Notes: a model not told the origin generated them from the sequence alone. DNA of 64,000 nucleotides from Plazaster borealis (GCA_021014325.1 CM037463.1:22142026-22206025); one strand, 5' to 3'; positions 26,030 to 38,900 are shown, counted from the first letter of the stretch. Numbers and translations are program-made.

Positions 26030-27110
26030 GAAACTGAGAACTTTAACAAAGGGGATCCGGGTGTTCCGGCAGACCGGGTTTTCCGGCAGACCGAGAACGT
26101 CTTCGCATCGCATTTTCGTGTATACAAGACCAATGGGACCGTCGCTAAAAACAACAGCAACAACTTCAAACAATGGGAGGACAAAGAAAAGTCCTTGATT
26201 TACGGGGTCGACAAAATGTGTTCTAAACCATGCGTTACATACGAGGTGTGGACCTGAGAACAAAAAAGGTCCACACAATGTAGGGATTTGAAACACTATG
26301 TGGACCTACACATGTCCACACAGTGTTTTCACCAGTGTTGAAGAATAAGGTTTTCTTTAGCGCACAAGACAAAGGAATGTCCACAGAGCGCAATGAAGCA
26401 AAAATCTGAATGTTCAAGTATTATAGGGTAGGTCACACACTGTGGGGACCCATAACTGAAGAGGACAACAGTAGGGTCCCCAGTTGTGTAAAGGTCCAAA
26501 GTTGGAGAACGTGTACAAAACCAATGGGAATCCTGGTCTGGTTGCAACACTTGCATCTTGGAGCAAGGCACTTTATCACAATTGCTTCTCTCCACCCAGG
26601 AGTACAAATTGGTACCGGGGAGAGCTAGAACATACATATTCTCAGTCGTTTACTGCCAATGAAACCAGCCTGATGACAAAATAAGGAACAATAGGAGGCC
26701 CGATCGCAGGTGTTTACACACTTGTGTGTAAACTTGTAGTGACATTCAAACCGAGGACTTAATACAGAAGGGACAATAGTTCCACGGTGTCTATCACAAT
26801 GGAAAACAATGGGGTCCACGTTTGTCAGGACAAATAGTTGAACATAGGAGGGCCCACTTTTTGAGACCATTACAAACTTCCGTGTGTGTGTGTGGGGGGG
26901 GTGGGGGTGGGGGTGTTTTGTCAAAGCAAGGACGTCCTCCATTGCTTCGGTTTCGTGTACAAAACCAATGGCCATCGAAAAAGAAAAGAAAAAACCAAGT
27001 TCAACTGTGGGAGAACAAAGAGAAGTCCTCGATTTACGGGGTCGATAAACAGAAGTGTGTGTGTGTGGGGGGGGTAGTAGGGGTCGTAGTGGGATAGGGC
27101 TTAGACGAAG
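26030..27110 (+). repeat. Degenerate GGTCCACA / GGACAATAG repeat block 3
   Basis: The longest block. It includes CAAAACCAATGGGAC, TCCTCGATTTACGGGGTCGA and several GGTCCACA/TGTCCACA units near 26240-26390. ORFs here (for example 180 codons on the minus strand, 26625-27167) follow from the low-complexity sequence. Confidence 0.75.
26556..26624 (+). repeat. SINE body fragment
   Basis: GGCACTTTATCACAATTGC and CTCTCCACCCAGGAGTA match the middle of the SINE at 40895. Confidence 0.65.
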
Positions 27111-28977
27111 GATATCAAGAATCGTCCAACCTTTGGAAAAGCAGCAGACCTTTGTTATTGTTATCACTCTTATTGTCTGTTTCGTTTAATTAAAAGACAA
27201 ATATTATTTTGGGTGTAGTTCGTCCTCCCCTTGACGTTCCCTGAGTATGCCGATGACAAAAGACTTCTCTGCGAGAGGACATTCGTGTGCGGTAATCTGC
27301 ATTGTTTCTCACATGGTCGAGTACAGCAGAGTAAACCCCGGACGCTGTTACCAGTGCACGTATTAATGGCATCTTGCCATCAAAAATGTATTATGTTTTC
27401 GACAAAATAGAGACTGCAAATTGCGTTCATCCTTGACGGAGCGAGAAACCATCTGGCGATATGCTGCCGTCATCCGCTGAGGGTCGTGTCATCACGCTCC
27501 GAAACCTTGCATCGTGCACACTATCGGCTCCCGATGTTTTCAATATTATTATAAACTCATTATCATTATGGAGATTATAACTTACTTATATTTAGTCCAC
27601 TTCGTCATGTTGTTCACATGTTATCCCTAACTTCTCCCCTTTAGCAAGACGGCACTATGAGCAGAAGTTTACGGTACTTGATTAACATAAATCACAATGC
27701 TTTGGGGTCTTATGAACCGTATGGTCGTATGCTAAGCAGGTTTTATAACTTATTATTGTGGTGTTTAATAAATCACTGTATTCGTCAGCTTCGTCATGAT
27801 TTTCGCATACATTTCCCATATTTAATATTAAACAAAGCACTATATGAACAGAAGTTTTCTTGATTAACATAAATCAACATTACTTTGCGGGGGGGGGGGT
27901 GTATGAACTGTATGGTCATTATGCTAATCAGGTATGCGGAAACAAAGGGTTGTGCAACCACTGTTCGGAAAGCTGTTTTTTTTTATTTGTTTTCCAGATG
28001 GTGATGACGGGGGGGGGGAAATTTACCTAAATCAACCCGTCTTTGAGAAATTCAACGTGTACAGTACAATATTGCACTTTATATCAAACATAAATTTTAT
28101 TTTCGAAATAATGTTTCAAAGATCACCCATCCATTCCAGTTATTTGTCTTCGAAGATGACCCTTTCCCTGTTCCCAAAACAACACCAATCAATAAGTATA
28201 TTTCTTCATATCTCCTTACTCTGTGCTCCCGACCCCCCCCCCCCCTCTTTGTTTGTATTCCCCACCCTGAATGACCTTCCTGAGGCGTTATGGCAGACGA
28301 CTTTTATGAAGAACAAAAAATAAACAATATCAAAAAGAGCAAGGAGCCATATGGGCAAGCTGTAATAACATTGCCTTTGCGAGCATTATAGAAGTGACAT
28401 AAAAGCTTCTTTTTCTTTCAATGATGAAATTGGATGAGATGTCGAAATTGCAACCCAGCGAACAGGCAAGTCACCAATGATACGATTTTGCCGGTCCAGA
28501 TAAATTATTCTCATCAGGGCTAATTTCTTCCTCTTCTTCATCATCATCATCATCGTCTTCTTCTTCTGTTCAAGAGAGACATGAAGATGGGATTCGTGGA
28601 TAATCCTCCGGATCCTTCGTGCAGCAATCCCTTCGTATTATGCTGGATTGCTGGCGAAGTGGTTGTCCGCCACTTGAAGTGTCAAAACCACTGATGACCA
28701 AATTTTCCAATCAAACGTACTTAGTACAGTATTAAAGGGACTCGTATACAACATATGTGTGTGTGGGTTTTTTTTGTGTTGTTTCGTGGGGGGGTTTTTT
28801 TTGGGGGGGGGGTGACGTGCATCCAAACCTTCTAGAATTACAGCAATCTTCACAGATTTCCATGGAAAAGAAAACCGCGTAAAAAAAGCATTAACAATAT
28901 TTTTAACACCATTTTACAAATACAAATCTGTGAGAATTTCCTTTAAAGACGCGCCTAAGTGTTTTCTATTCATCCTA
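27110..28977. other. No gene recognised
   Basis: Two related stretches (27640-27740 and 27840-27930: GAACCGTATGGTC / GAACTGTATGGTC, GCTAA.CAGG) suggest a local ~210-bp duplication. Otherwise only G and T runs. Confidence 0.45.
28505..28566. repeat. (TTC)n / (ATC)n microsatellite
   Basis: TTCCTCTTCTTCATCATCAT and following units. Confidence 0.85.
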
Positions 28978-29548
28978 TATGGGATCATTAATGTACCAAT
29001 GCACCCTCATGATACGTGTTGTACCCTCATAGGGCTCGTGATGTACCCATTTACCCTCCTGAATTTGTAATACACCCGTTCACCCTCTTGTAGGGTTTGA
29101 TATATACCCATTATCTTCAGGATTCAAAATGCACCCAAATAGGTCTAAACAGGTCTCACGATGTACCCGTTCAACCTCAGGGATTCATGGTGTACCCATT
29201 CATCCTCTGGGTACCACGATGTACCCATCACCCTCTGGGATCCATGGTGTACCCATTCACCTTCTGGGATCCATGGTGTACCCATGTTCACCTTCTGGGA
29301 TCCATGATGTACCCAATCACCCTCTGGCATCCATAATGTGCCCAATCACTAACTGGGCACCACGATGTACCCAATCACCAACTGGGTACCGTGATGTACC
29401 CATTTACCCTCTGGGAACCATGATGTGCCCATTCACCCTCTGGGATCCATGATGTAGGCCCTACCCAATTACACTCAGGGATCCATGATGTACCCAATCA
29501 CACTCAGGGAACCATGATGTACCCAATCACACTCAGGGAACCACGATG
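28978..29548. repeat. 29-bp degenerate minisatellite, left block
   Basis: Unit close to GATCCATGATGTACCCA plus TTCACCCTCTGG, repeated about 20 times; units near 28980-29150 are the most diverged. Confidence 0.93.
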
Positions 29549-29550
29549 TA

Positions 29551-31032
29551 CACTGTAAAAACGGCGTTTAGAATATAAACACATTTCTAAACGCCTCGCT
29601 TGTACCCACTTTTTTCACACGTTTAGCCCTCAACATGTTTAGATTTTGCGTTTCTGTGACATGTTTACGCCGAGACACATTTAGCCTGTGACACATTTAG
29701 ATTGAATGTGTTTAGGGTTCCTAAATAGTGGGTGCCAAACATGTTTAGAAAGCAATACACGTTTCAAAGAATAAGCTTAATTTGTAAATACCTGTCTCTT
29801 TTCTTTAAGTTTAAAAGAAAAGAGAATTGTTGAAATAATAATGCCCAAGCAACGCTCGGCATGAGAATCGATAAATCATCACCATCTCAAAGGTCTCCGA
29901 GATAATTTGACGGGCAATGATGTCATGAATTCAGACATGCTGAATACAGTCATTTTGAAATTAATGAATTCTTCTAATTAGGCTTATACACATTTTGGGC
30001 TTTACTTTCTACCCATGGTATGAATCTTTGAAGTGCTGACCAATATGATACAACATTTGCTTCAATTAAACTTTTAATACACACATTAAAGTGTAAACCA
30101 CTGCGCAGGAAAGGCTGTTATACCTACAATGGTTTTAATAAACACCGAGGTCTATATTTGTGCATATTTAATTAAACCCCGCCCATTTCATTCTAAACAA
30201 ACTGATGAATTTAAACACATAACAGACACGTTTACAGGTAAACATGTTTAGAAATATGTTTGTAAGCTAAATTGGTATCTATTTAACATGTCAAAAAGCT
30301 AAACGTGTTGCGATGAATGCAGGTTTGAAGTTGTTTGAACACCAGAATGTGTTTACATCATTTAAATACGTTTGCTACCTGAGCAATTCTACTTGCCATG
30401 GGCATGAGGCTAAACAAAAGTGGAGCATTTTTGATACCTTTGTCAGTTACGTATTACCAAAATGCAAAGTATTTTAAACCTGGATGTGTTTGTGCCACAT
30501 AGCAAACACGAGCTCTTCAATGAAGGCATATGCCTACATGGAAGCCTACATACCAATAGCAAACGTATTCAAATGATGTAAACACATTCTGGTGTATTCA
30601 AAATGTTCAAATCAATTCAAACCTGCATAACAAATCGCAACACGTTTAGCTTTTGACATGTTAAAGAGCTAGCCATTTAGCTTACAAACATATTTCTGAA
30701 CGTGTTTGCGTGTGAACATGTTTTGTATCTGTTTAAATTCAAAACTGCATTTCAAACAAGCACAACAAATCTCAACCCGTTTAGCTTTTTGACATGTTAA
30801 AGAGATAGCCATTTAGCTTACAAACATATTTCTGAACGTGTTTGCGTGTAAACATGTTGTGTATCTGTTTAAGTTCAAAACTGCATTTCAAACAAGCACA
30901 ACAAATCTCAACCCGTTTAGCTTTTTGACGTGTTAAAGAGAAAGCCATTTAGCTTACAAACATATTTCTGAACGTGTTTGCGTGTAAACATGTTTTGTAT
31001 GTGTTTACAATCTAAACGCTGTTTTTACAGTG
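29551..31032. mobile_element. 1,482-bp non-autonomous DNA transposon with 34-bp TIRs, TA target duplication
   Basis: The left end CACTGTAAAAACGGCGTTTA and the reverse complement of the right end (CACTGTAAAAACAGCGTTTA) match over about 34 bp. TA flanks both sides (29549-29550, 31033-31034), and it splits a 29-bp minisatellite cleanly. No transposase reading frame is present. Inside are long inverted arms (about 30225-30380 against 30550-30720) and a 136-bp tandem repeat near the right end. The short end CACTGnAAAAAC is shared with the palindromic MITEs at 304, 1084 and 34522. Confidence 0.9.
30600..30990. repeat. 136-bp internal tandem repeat of the TIR element
   Basis: CGTGTTTGCGTGT recurs at 30701, 30837 and 30973, with near-identical sequence between (AAACATATTTCTGAACG, CTCAACCCGTTTAGC). 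Confidence 0.9.
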
Positions 31033-31311
31033 TACCCAATCACACTCTGGGATGTGATGTACCAAAGTATCCTCTGGGATCCACGAAGTACCCAATCACA
31101 CTCTGGGATTCACGATGTACCCATTCACCTTCTAGGATCCATGATGTACCCATCCTCTTGGATCAATCGTGTACCCATTCACCCTCCAGGAACCATGATG
31201 TACCCAATCACACTCTGGGATCCATGGTGTACCCAATCAACTTCTAGGATCCATAAAGTACCCAGTCACCCTCTGGAATCCACAAGTACCCATTCACCAT
31301 CCGGGTACCAT
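31033..31311. repeat. 29-bp minisatellite, middle block
   Basis: Same unit as at 28978-29548, resuming straight after the TIR element. Confidence 0.93.
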
Positions 31312-31501
31312 CAGGCGCGGATCCGGGGGGGGCGTGGGGGCGCACGCCCCCCTTTTTCATATTAAAAAAAAAAAAAAATGAGGGAGAAAAGAAAAAAGAG
31401 GGAGAGAGAGAGAAGGGGGGGGGGAGAAATGGTGAGGGAAGATTTTGCTGCTTGGTATATTTTCACGCCCCCCCGTTTGGAAAATCCTGGATCCGCCCCT
31501 G
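31312..31501. mobile_element. 190-bp MITE with GGATCC termini, ACCAT target duplication
   Basis: CAGGCGCGGATCC at the left and GGATCCGCCCCTG at the right are inverted, flanked by ACCAT (31307-31311 and 31502-31506). The middle is a poly-A and GGGAGAGAG-type low-complexity core. A related end (GCGCGGATCCAGG) lies at about 42720. Confidence 0.85.
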
Positions 31502-31690
31502 ACCATGATGCACCCATTCATCTCTTTTATAGAGTTCATGGTTTACATAGCACATTTTGGGGTTCATGGTGTACCCTTTCGCCCTCTGGGCTCCGTGATG
31601 TACCCCTAGACCCTCTATTGATCATGATTGTACCCATGGACTATTTTAGTTCAAAGATGTACCCGTTCACTATAAAGATTCCTGATCCAA
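31502..31690. repeat. 29-bp minisatellite, right block
   Basis: Same unit, more diverged, resuming after the second insertion and fading out near 31690. Confidence 0.85.
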
Positions 31691-32370
31691 AACTGACAAT
31701 TGATATAGAGCAGAGATGCACCAGACGAAACTCTTGGTTTGTGTAACATCGTCTACACGGTAAGAACGATGTGGCTTTTTTTTTCACCGTCCTCTTTTCC
31801 CACCAGTGCACCACCTGACAACCCGCGGCAAACAGTTTAAACTCTCGTAAAGCATCTCTCCCCCACAGCAAAAAGTTTAACGTCCTCGATATTGTTGAAG
31901 GCCACAAAATCGATGACAAAAGAGGGAACAATAATTCCTCGCTGGCCCTGAGCGCCCGTAATCCACTCACTGAGGACGGTAATCATGAGTGACCATGAGA
32001 GAGGAGATTACTTGCCCGATATCGGGGCTTATCGTCCCGAGCAGCACCTTGAGCCGTCACACCGCGGGACTTTGCTTGCTTTATCTTCCTCACTGATCGT
32101 GTTTCGCTTGTCGATCTGCAGTCGGTGTCCTCTAACAACGTAGGTGTATTTTGAGAGCCCGAATATACGGTTAATATTTCACGATGGTTGACAAACTAAT
32201 GTTAAGGCCCACAAAGGTTATGAATGCACTGCGTGATAAAAAACGCGTATACAAATTTTGTTTTCGACCGGTGAAAGGGAAGAGTTTAAAACTAAAATCA
32301 CGAATTCAAGACTTGTATCTGTAAATCTAATCGTCGCTCATCAGGTGTAAATGACGGTACTCCAGTTTGG

Positions 32371-32692
32371 TATAGACCATGTAACCTTGTTTACAAAAAG
32401 AGTGACCTTGTACATTCCACGGCCTTTCTGGCAGGCAAGATACTGCACTGGTCATATGGAAAATGTTACTTCTTGTGTCATAATTTGAAGAGTTATACAA
32501 GTAACAGCTGAACAAGTTTTGAGATGTTTCCCCTTTCTTCATAGCAACGGTTGATCAAACAGTGATATCTCCATTATATAAGATTTAATGTTTAATTCCT
32601 CCATTGGGTTGTGTACAAATTGTGCCTGCAGGAAGTCCAGGCTCTGTGGCTCTTTTGCAAACTTGTGATGCCACAGGTCTCATAGTCTATAA
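32371..32692 (-). mobile_element. Inverted-repeat element, family D, complete
   Basis: Reverse copy with TATAGACCATG at the left and CATAGTCTATA at the right; interior matches 21836-22151. Confidence 0.82.
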
Positions 32693-32721
32693 TACTGTGA
32701 TTGATCTGCCATACTTGTGAG

Positions 32722-32785
32722 CCAATGGCTACCGGGGCTGCATACTCTTAAGGAACTAAGATGGTTTATATAAAAATGTGCGCCG
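32722..32785 (+). repeat. SINE tail fragment
   Basis: CCGGGGCTGCATACTCTTAAGGA followed by AGATGGTTT matches the tail of the SINE at 40895. Confidence 0.6.
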
Positions 32786-33095
32786 TCGGCTCGTAGATAA
32801 CATGATTCTAATAGGCCAATAGGCCCAAAGTACAAATTATTTCAGATGTTGGAAATGTACCCATCATTTCCATTAATGTTGGTTAAAGTTAAGGCCCAAG
32901 AAGGTGAATACAGAACTCAGTTCCTGAAACACAAAATGCGGTAATAGCCGTTATGGCATAAACTTTAAAATAATATCACTATTATAGACCATTCACCAAG
33001 CAGATTTCCCTCCGTGATTAAAATTTAAAAAGTAAACAAAAATTAAGACAATTAGCAAATAATTTCATTAATAACAATAGCCCTCCGGATGCTTT

Positions 33096-33490
33096 TAAAG
33101 GGATTGTATACGTTTGGTAATTGGAACCCACTGTTTGTTTCAATCCTATATAGTTGTAGATATATACAATAAAACTATACCTGTGAAAATTTCATTTCAA
33201 AAGGTGGTAGAATTTTTTGAGATATTGCCGAAAACCTGGAGCGTTTATGTCCACGCGCAGGAAGAATTATCTGCACTGGGAATACACAATCTGAAAAACG
33301 TTTCTGACAGAAACGCTTCTCAGATTCAAATTATTTTGGATAAACTTGTATCTTTTTCCATAACCACATTACTTCAAAGTGAAATGTTTCTCAAAATGCT
33401 TTATACTATCAGAAACTGCTGTACCTCTTACCAAGTAAGTTTGTACTGTCATTAGTTTTATGAGTAATTATCAAACGTACAGACCCTTTA
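33096..33490 (+). mobile_element. Family B MITE
   Basis: TTTAAAGGGATTGTATACG ... CGTACAGACCCTTTAA. Confidence 0.87.
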
Positions 33491-34169
33491 ATCAGTTATC
33501 AAATCTATCAAGGAATTTAATACGATAAGGATTTTTCTTTTAGCTTTTCTGGACGTCATGAACTAGTAAGAGTAGCGTTCTTGCTCAACTACACAAAGGC
33601 CGAGAAAGATGACGCCCCCCCCCCGTTCAGTCTCGAAGGAATTTATTGTCTCCTCGTTATTTTTTAAGGCCTTTGTGAGAATGTCAATTAGCTCTGTCCT
33701 ACCCAATTAGATGAAAGAGCTATGTTTGACGTGGGAAAAAATTACAGGAAATGGGGTTTTTAGGAACGTAAATAACAATCATTACAGAACACCACGAGAG
33801 ACTGTGGGGAGAAGGCCAGTTAGAGTTGACTATTTGTTTCTCGTCCGGCAGTTTCAGTAAATATAATACGTGTTTTTTTTTACTGACATAGAAATGCCAC
33901 ATGTGCGACAAAATTATTACTTTCAGTCGTTCCATATTCCGATTTATCAGAATCGCCGTCCGTAATTTCTGAGAAAAACCTCAATCGTTACCGTGTGTTT
34001 TCTCGACACACGCCATCGTCAGTTTTGACTTGTATGTCTTTTAAAATGATGTGTTTATTAACAACTAGATGATGATTGTGATAGATTGTATTCCTTAAAA
34101 AGAAACACCGGTTTGTTTTACAATCAGAGTCACTTGTTGAAAAAAGCAACACAAATTATTAGGAGGGGG

Positions 34170-34440
34170 TGGTGGTGGGGTAGAGACCGGAAGGCAAGAC
34201 CGATATTCATTGCACCTTTGTTATGGAACGACTTACCTGTTTATATTCGCTAAGCTGACTCTCTTCTGATTTTCAAGGGACTTTTAAAGACTCATTTGTT
34301 TGAATCTATATCATTTTTTTTGTAACAAATTGCTTTGTATATTTCATTTCATTGTTTTATGTTTTGTGTTGCGCATAGAGGCTCCTGCATTATGCTCAAC
34401 ATACAAAACAAATTTCTCGTATTGTTATTATTATTATTCA
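34170..34440 (+). pseudogene. LINE 3' end, family 1, with ORF2 C-terminus remnant
   Basis: Reads APLLWNDLPVYIR, a stop, then ADSLLIFKGLLKTHLFES, the usual C-terminal pattern of non-LTR retrotransposon ORF2, then the shared 3' UTR and a (TTA)n tail. Confidence 0.75.
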
Positions 34441-34521
34441 GTCGAGTGTCAAGCCTACTGAATCAACATAAAGTAATGTCAAATGTGAAAATGTAATAAA
34501 TGGTATTGTAGTACTATAGTA

Positions 34522-34764
34522 CACTGCAAAAGCTGGGGTGTTAAAAAATTGACACCGTGACCATTGGTGTTGTCATATACATAGATACCAAAACAAATAA
34601 ATCAAAATTTACATCATAGGGTGTTAAAATAACACTAATTTCTGCCAACACAATTACACTGGTGTTATTTTAACAACCTAAGCTGTTGATTTTGCTTCTT
34701 TTGTTTGGTATTAATACGTGACAACACCCATGGTGTCAATTTTAACACCCCAGTTTTTGCAGTG
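34522..34764. mobile_element. TA-flanked palindromic MITE, copy 3 (best-preserved ends)
   Basis: CACTGCAAAAGCTGGGGTG ... CCCAGTTTTTGCAGTG with TA at 34520-34521 and 34765-34766. Internal mirror symmetry around AATTACACTGG. Confidence 0.88.
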
Positions 34765-34935
34765 TACTAGGTAGGCCTACTCGTACTCGAGTACCGTTGT
34801 GATGGTACTCGTACTCGTATACTCGGTTAGCAAGATACTCGAACGAAGTCCATACTCGATTCTCGACTGAAAAACAATCTATAAACTCGAAGTCATGTAC
34901 TCGATACTCGACTGAAATGTTAATTGGACTCGATT

Positions 34936-35313
34936 TTAAAGGGTCTGTTTAAGTTTGGTAATGACTCTGAAAATTAATGGCATTAAAAACTTACTTGGTA
35001 AGAAGTACAGCAGCTTTGGATAGTATTATTATATGCATTTTAAAAAACTTTTCACTTCGAAGTACTGCGGTTATGGAAAAAGATATCACTTTTTATCCCC
35101 CAAAAAATTGAATCTGAGATTGAGTATTCCAATTGCAGATTATTCTTCCTGCGTGGACATAACCGCTCCAGATTTTCGGCAATATCTCAAAAACGCTACA
35201 ACCTTTTGAAATGATATTTTAACAGTTTAGTTTTATGGTATATATCTACAACTATATAGGATTGAAACAAACAGTGGGTTCCAATTACCAAATGTATATA
35301 CAATCCCTTTAAG
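34936..35313 (-). mobile_element. Family B MITE interrupting an ACTCG-rich repeat
   Basis: Reverse-oriented copy: TTTAAAGGGTCTGTTTAAG ... ACAATCCCTTTAA. The flanks on both sides are rich in TACTCG. Confidence 0.87.
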
Positions 35314-35470
35314 TACTCGTGGTCAAAATACCACTTCCCTTTCCATTTTCCGTAAATAAAGAGGAATATAGCTCTGGAAAAAATAAAACTGAGGTTGTCT
35401 TTGCACACACTGACATAGTAAAAACAATAACATTTGTAATGTGTTGTACCTCATCTTGCAGTATTTGTTT

Positions 35471-35873
35471 TTAAAGGGATTGTTTACGTTTGGTAAATGG
35501 AACCCACTGTCTGTTTTAATCCTACATAGTTGTAGAAATATACCATAAAACTAACCTGTTAAAATTTCATTTCAAAAGGTGGTAGCGTTTTTGAGATATT
35601 GCCAAAAATCTGGAGCGGTTATGTCCACACAGGAAGAATAATCTGCAACTGGAATACACAATCTGAGAAACGTTACTGCAGTAACGCTTCTCAGATTCAA
35701 ATTTTAGGGAATAAAAAGTGACATCTTTTTCCATAACCGCAGTGCTTCTTAGTGAAAAGTTTCTCAAAATGCTTTATACTATCCAAAGCTGCTGTTACTA
35801 CTCACCAAGTACGTTTTTGTTGCTATTAATTTTCAGAGTCTTTACTATACCAAACGTATACAGAACCTTTAAA
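35471..35873 (+). mobile_element. Family B MITE between ~35-bp direct repeats
   Basis: TTTAAAGGGATTGTTTACG ... ACAGAACCTTTAAA. Similar 35-38-bp sequences lie just outside each end (35438-35475 and 35873-35907). Confidence 0.87.
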
Positions 35874-35929
35874 ATGTTTTATACCTCATCTTGCAGCATT
35901 TTTGTTTAATCGAGTACTCGTAATTGGAG

Positions 35930-38900
35930 ATGCAAGTATAACTGGTTCTCGGAAAGAATGAAACACTTAATGCAGAGAGGGAAAACGTCACGTGAAAGGA
36001 GCAACAACGGAAATAAAACGGTTCGTCACATTGGGTTAAAATTTTGCAGAAAAAACCCTAACAACATAACGTGATTGCTAAAATCAAATCACTTGTTATG
36101 TAAATTGTATGTAAGTCACTTGGAAATTACTTATAATGCAGACTAGTACGGGTAGCTTAGCTATTGACCTTTTGCAAAATTCTATTGGCATGCATCTTTT
36201 ACATCCATTGCCATTGTTTATTTATGTATTTATTTAATTTTAATTGTAGGCAACATTTGCATACACAAAAATGTATTGACAAGAGGTGAACATACTTACA
36301 ACGGCTTATGCCAGATTCTCTATACTTTTATTAACCTAAACAACAAGTATCAAAATAAGCTTTTCAAAATCTTGTCTTCCCGTTTAAAGCGGCAACCTAT
36401 TTTTCCACCGTTCGCGTACCGTTCCGTACCGTTGGTTGGAAACATTTTGGAGAGAAATGCGCTGTTGTACTTTCCCTTTAAGTTTAGCATAGTATACTTA
36501 CCGGGAAAGTAGCGAGGAAGGTCTCCCGGATTACACGGGAGGCTCAGGAGCTGATGTCCCCCGCGAACACCACGAGAGAGTGAAGAGACGAAGCCAACGA
36601 GGCCAATAAATGAAGACGGGAAAAAGTATTCTCTGAGCTCACAATCCGGGCAGGTTTTTTATCCAATGAGACAAGCCAAGCGCTGCCGCTATACACCTCT
36701 CAGTACATCTGATGCATTCGCTTCACGAGGCGTGAATTGAATAGCCACTGTGCACAATCTACACAGTCACCGCCAACGCTACCGAACGCTGACGAGTGAT
36801 TTTATTATAATGTTGATCACGAACACACTTTCCCCCCATCTCTACAACATAAGAGATAAAAAACAGTATCATAAAGTCAACCATATGGTGATCTTATATC
36901 GGCAGCCAGTGTATTTCGTTTTGGTTTCGTTATACACGCTCTTATGGCTGTTTAACTCCCACTCCATGAGATGAGAAAGACCCCGCTGTGTTTATAATTA
37001 CACGTCAGTGACAAGATTCTATAAAAAAAGGCATCAAGACACGACTACTATACACAAGAGCCCCCCCCCCCCCAGTCGGTGTCGAAGCTTACATCCTGTT
37101 GTTGGGGGAACAGGAGGAGGATGAGCAGTTTTGTAGCCCTCTGACTCGAAGACATCGAGAGGGCCTGCATCATAAAGTTCATCAAACTGTGACCAATATT
37201 ATTCTCAAATCCTCCCGAGGATTAACGCGGGCACGAGTCCCTCAAATGCGAGAGTTATCCCCCTTCTAAAGACAAGCTTTCAACTTTCGTAATGTATTAT
37301 CTTTTGAATCATGCATCTTCTTCCGAGAGCACAAGGTGAGAAACCTACCGTGGATTCACTGCGCAACATTACACGGGTTGCCGTTTCACTATTTCCACGC
37401 CTTCTCCAAATCGACAGCATGTCAGGTGAACTTATTTCGAGTTGGAGTTGTCATCAAAAATTTACACATTAACAGTACACAATTCCGGTGGAAAAAAAAC
37501 CTGAGTCAGCTATGATGGGAATCGAACCCTCGACCTTCTGCATTCTAGAACAGATGTCTTAAATTATTAAACGACGAGCTTGCACTTTTATCATTCAAGT
37601 GGGGGCTTTGAATAGCCTGAACATCTGACGTCACACTTCGAGGCTCGTGAATAACGCCAGGTATCGGCCTTGCTCGCCTGCCAGATGTACCTTTGACCTC
37701 GCATCCCAATTCTCATGGTACGGATGGAGATTCGTAGTATATACATGTACACATACATCTTTACCAGAGCGACATTGTGGGGTTTCCACAGGTTGTGACT
37801 ATGATCCCTTTCCTTTAATCTGTTATGTTTTAAACATCGTGGGGTGCACCTCACAATCTCCAAAAACCCCACAAGTACAGTTCCTACCTATTATAGTCCC
37901 ACAATGTTGCTCTAGTACGCCCACGTATACACACATTTATTATTGTGAATAAAACAACATTACATACACCATTATGCACACACGGACGCAGAATCAGACG
38001 ATATCGAAAGCACAGTTAACTGCTGCTGGTGTAGCTGACAACTACGTCACCTCAGTGTAGGCCAATCATAAGACAGATATTGAAAGCTTACGTCACTGCA
38101 AGTTTATCCAATAAAATCATTGGGCCTGTAAGACCGTGCCTGTCGTTAAAGACAGGGGACCAGTCTAGGGCTTTGTGAACATTCACAGTGTACACCCCAA
38201 CAATTTTATACAAGTGACCTACTCAGTCTCAAAAACCATTCTCAGCAAGTCATTGCTTTGGCTTAGACCATAATACTAAAATTAAATCCTATTTCTTCAT
38301 TGTGTATGTAGGCCAACTCGACACTCGTGTCGTGAATATGGCTGGGAAGAAGCTACAAGAACCCGTCGTCGCTTTAAGACACGCGACATACACTTTCAGC
38401 AAACAGCCGTAAATTACGTAATTCCTCACCAATCACTTTGCTGGAATACTAATCAAGTTTCGTGACGTATGGGTAGCGGTGAATTCACGGAATATAGGCC
38501 CATGTTTTCGAATTAGAACAGATGCCATAGAGTACGGGGGAAGAGTTAAATTAATTAGTATTGGGATTTTTTCCTTTCTCGGACCAAAGCCAAAGCATTT
38601 GGGACATCAAGCTGGTGATAACTTGAGGTACTTTCCCCTTGTGCATCTCCATGCCGCTAAAATGGATGGTTTATCAAAAGATGTTGATAAAATGCTCGAG
38701 GGGTCCTGAGACTTCTTTTCTCGCGGGCAACGCGCATCAGACTGTGTGAAATCTAATCCTAGCTTCTAGGGTATTTTGAACTGAAATGTTTGCATACGCC
38801 GTGCCACGGGAGCAACTGTGGGCTTGATCCAGTTTACAACCTCGAACAACCGAGTGTGCAACGGAGCAATTGAGAAATGTATACTACTAAAATAACGCCC

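Larger units (their letters stand above)
34786..35930. repeat. ACTCG-rich repeat, interrupted by two family B MITEs
   Basis: 34786-34930 is dense in TACTCG/CTCGAGTA. The same motif resumes in short stretches at 35314-35325 and 35908-35925, outside the MITEs at 34936-35313 and 35471-35873. Confidence 0.7.

Noticed and set aside
26625..27167. 180-codon minus-strand ORF
   Set aside because: It covers a low-complexity GGACAATAG-type repeat block with GT-rich runs; no family resemblance.
29129..31365. ORFs with MYPITLWDP-like repeats
   Set aside because: Translation of the degenerate 29-bp minisatellite; frames break at most units and at both insertions.
37508..37583. Functional tRNA gene
   Set aside because: Only the B box and part of the anticodon arm look right; acceptor and D stems do not form.
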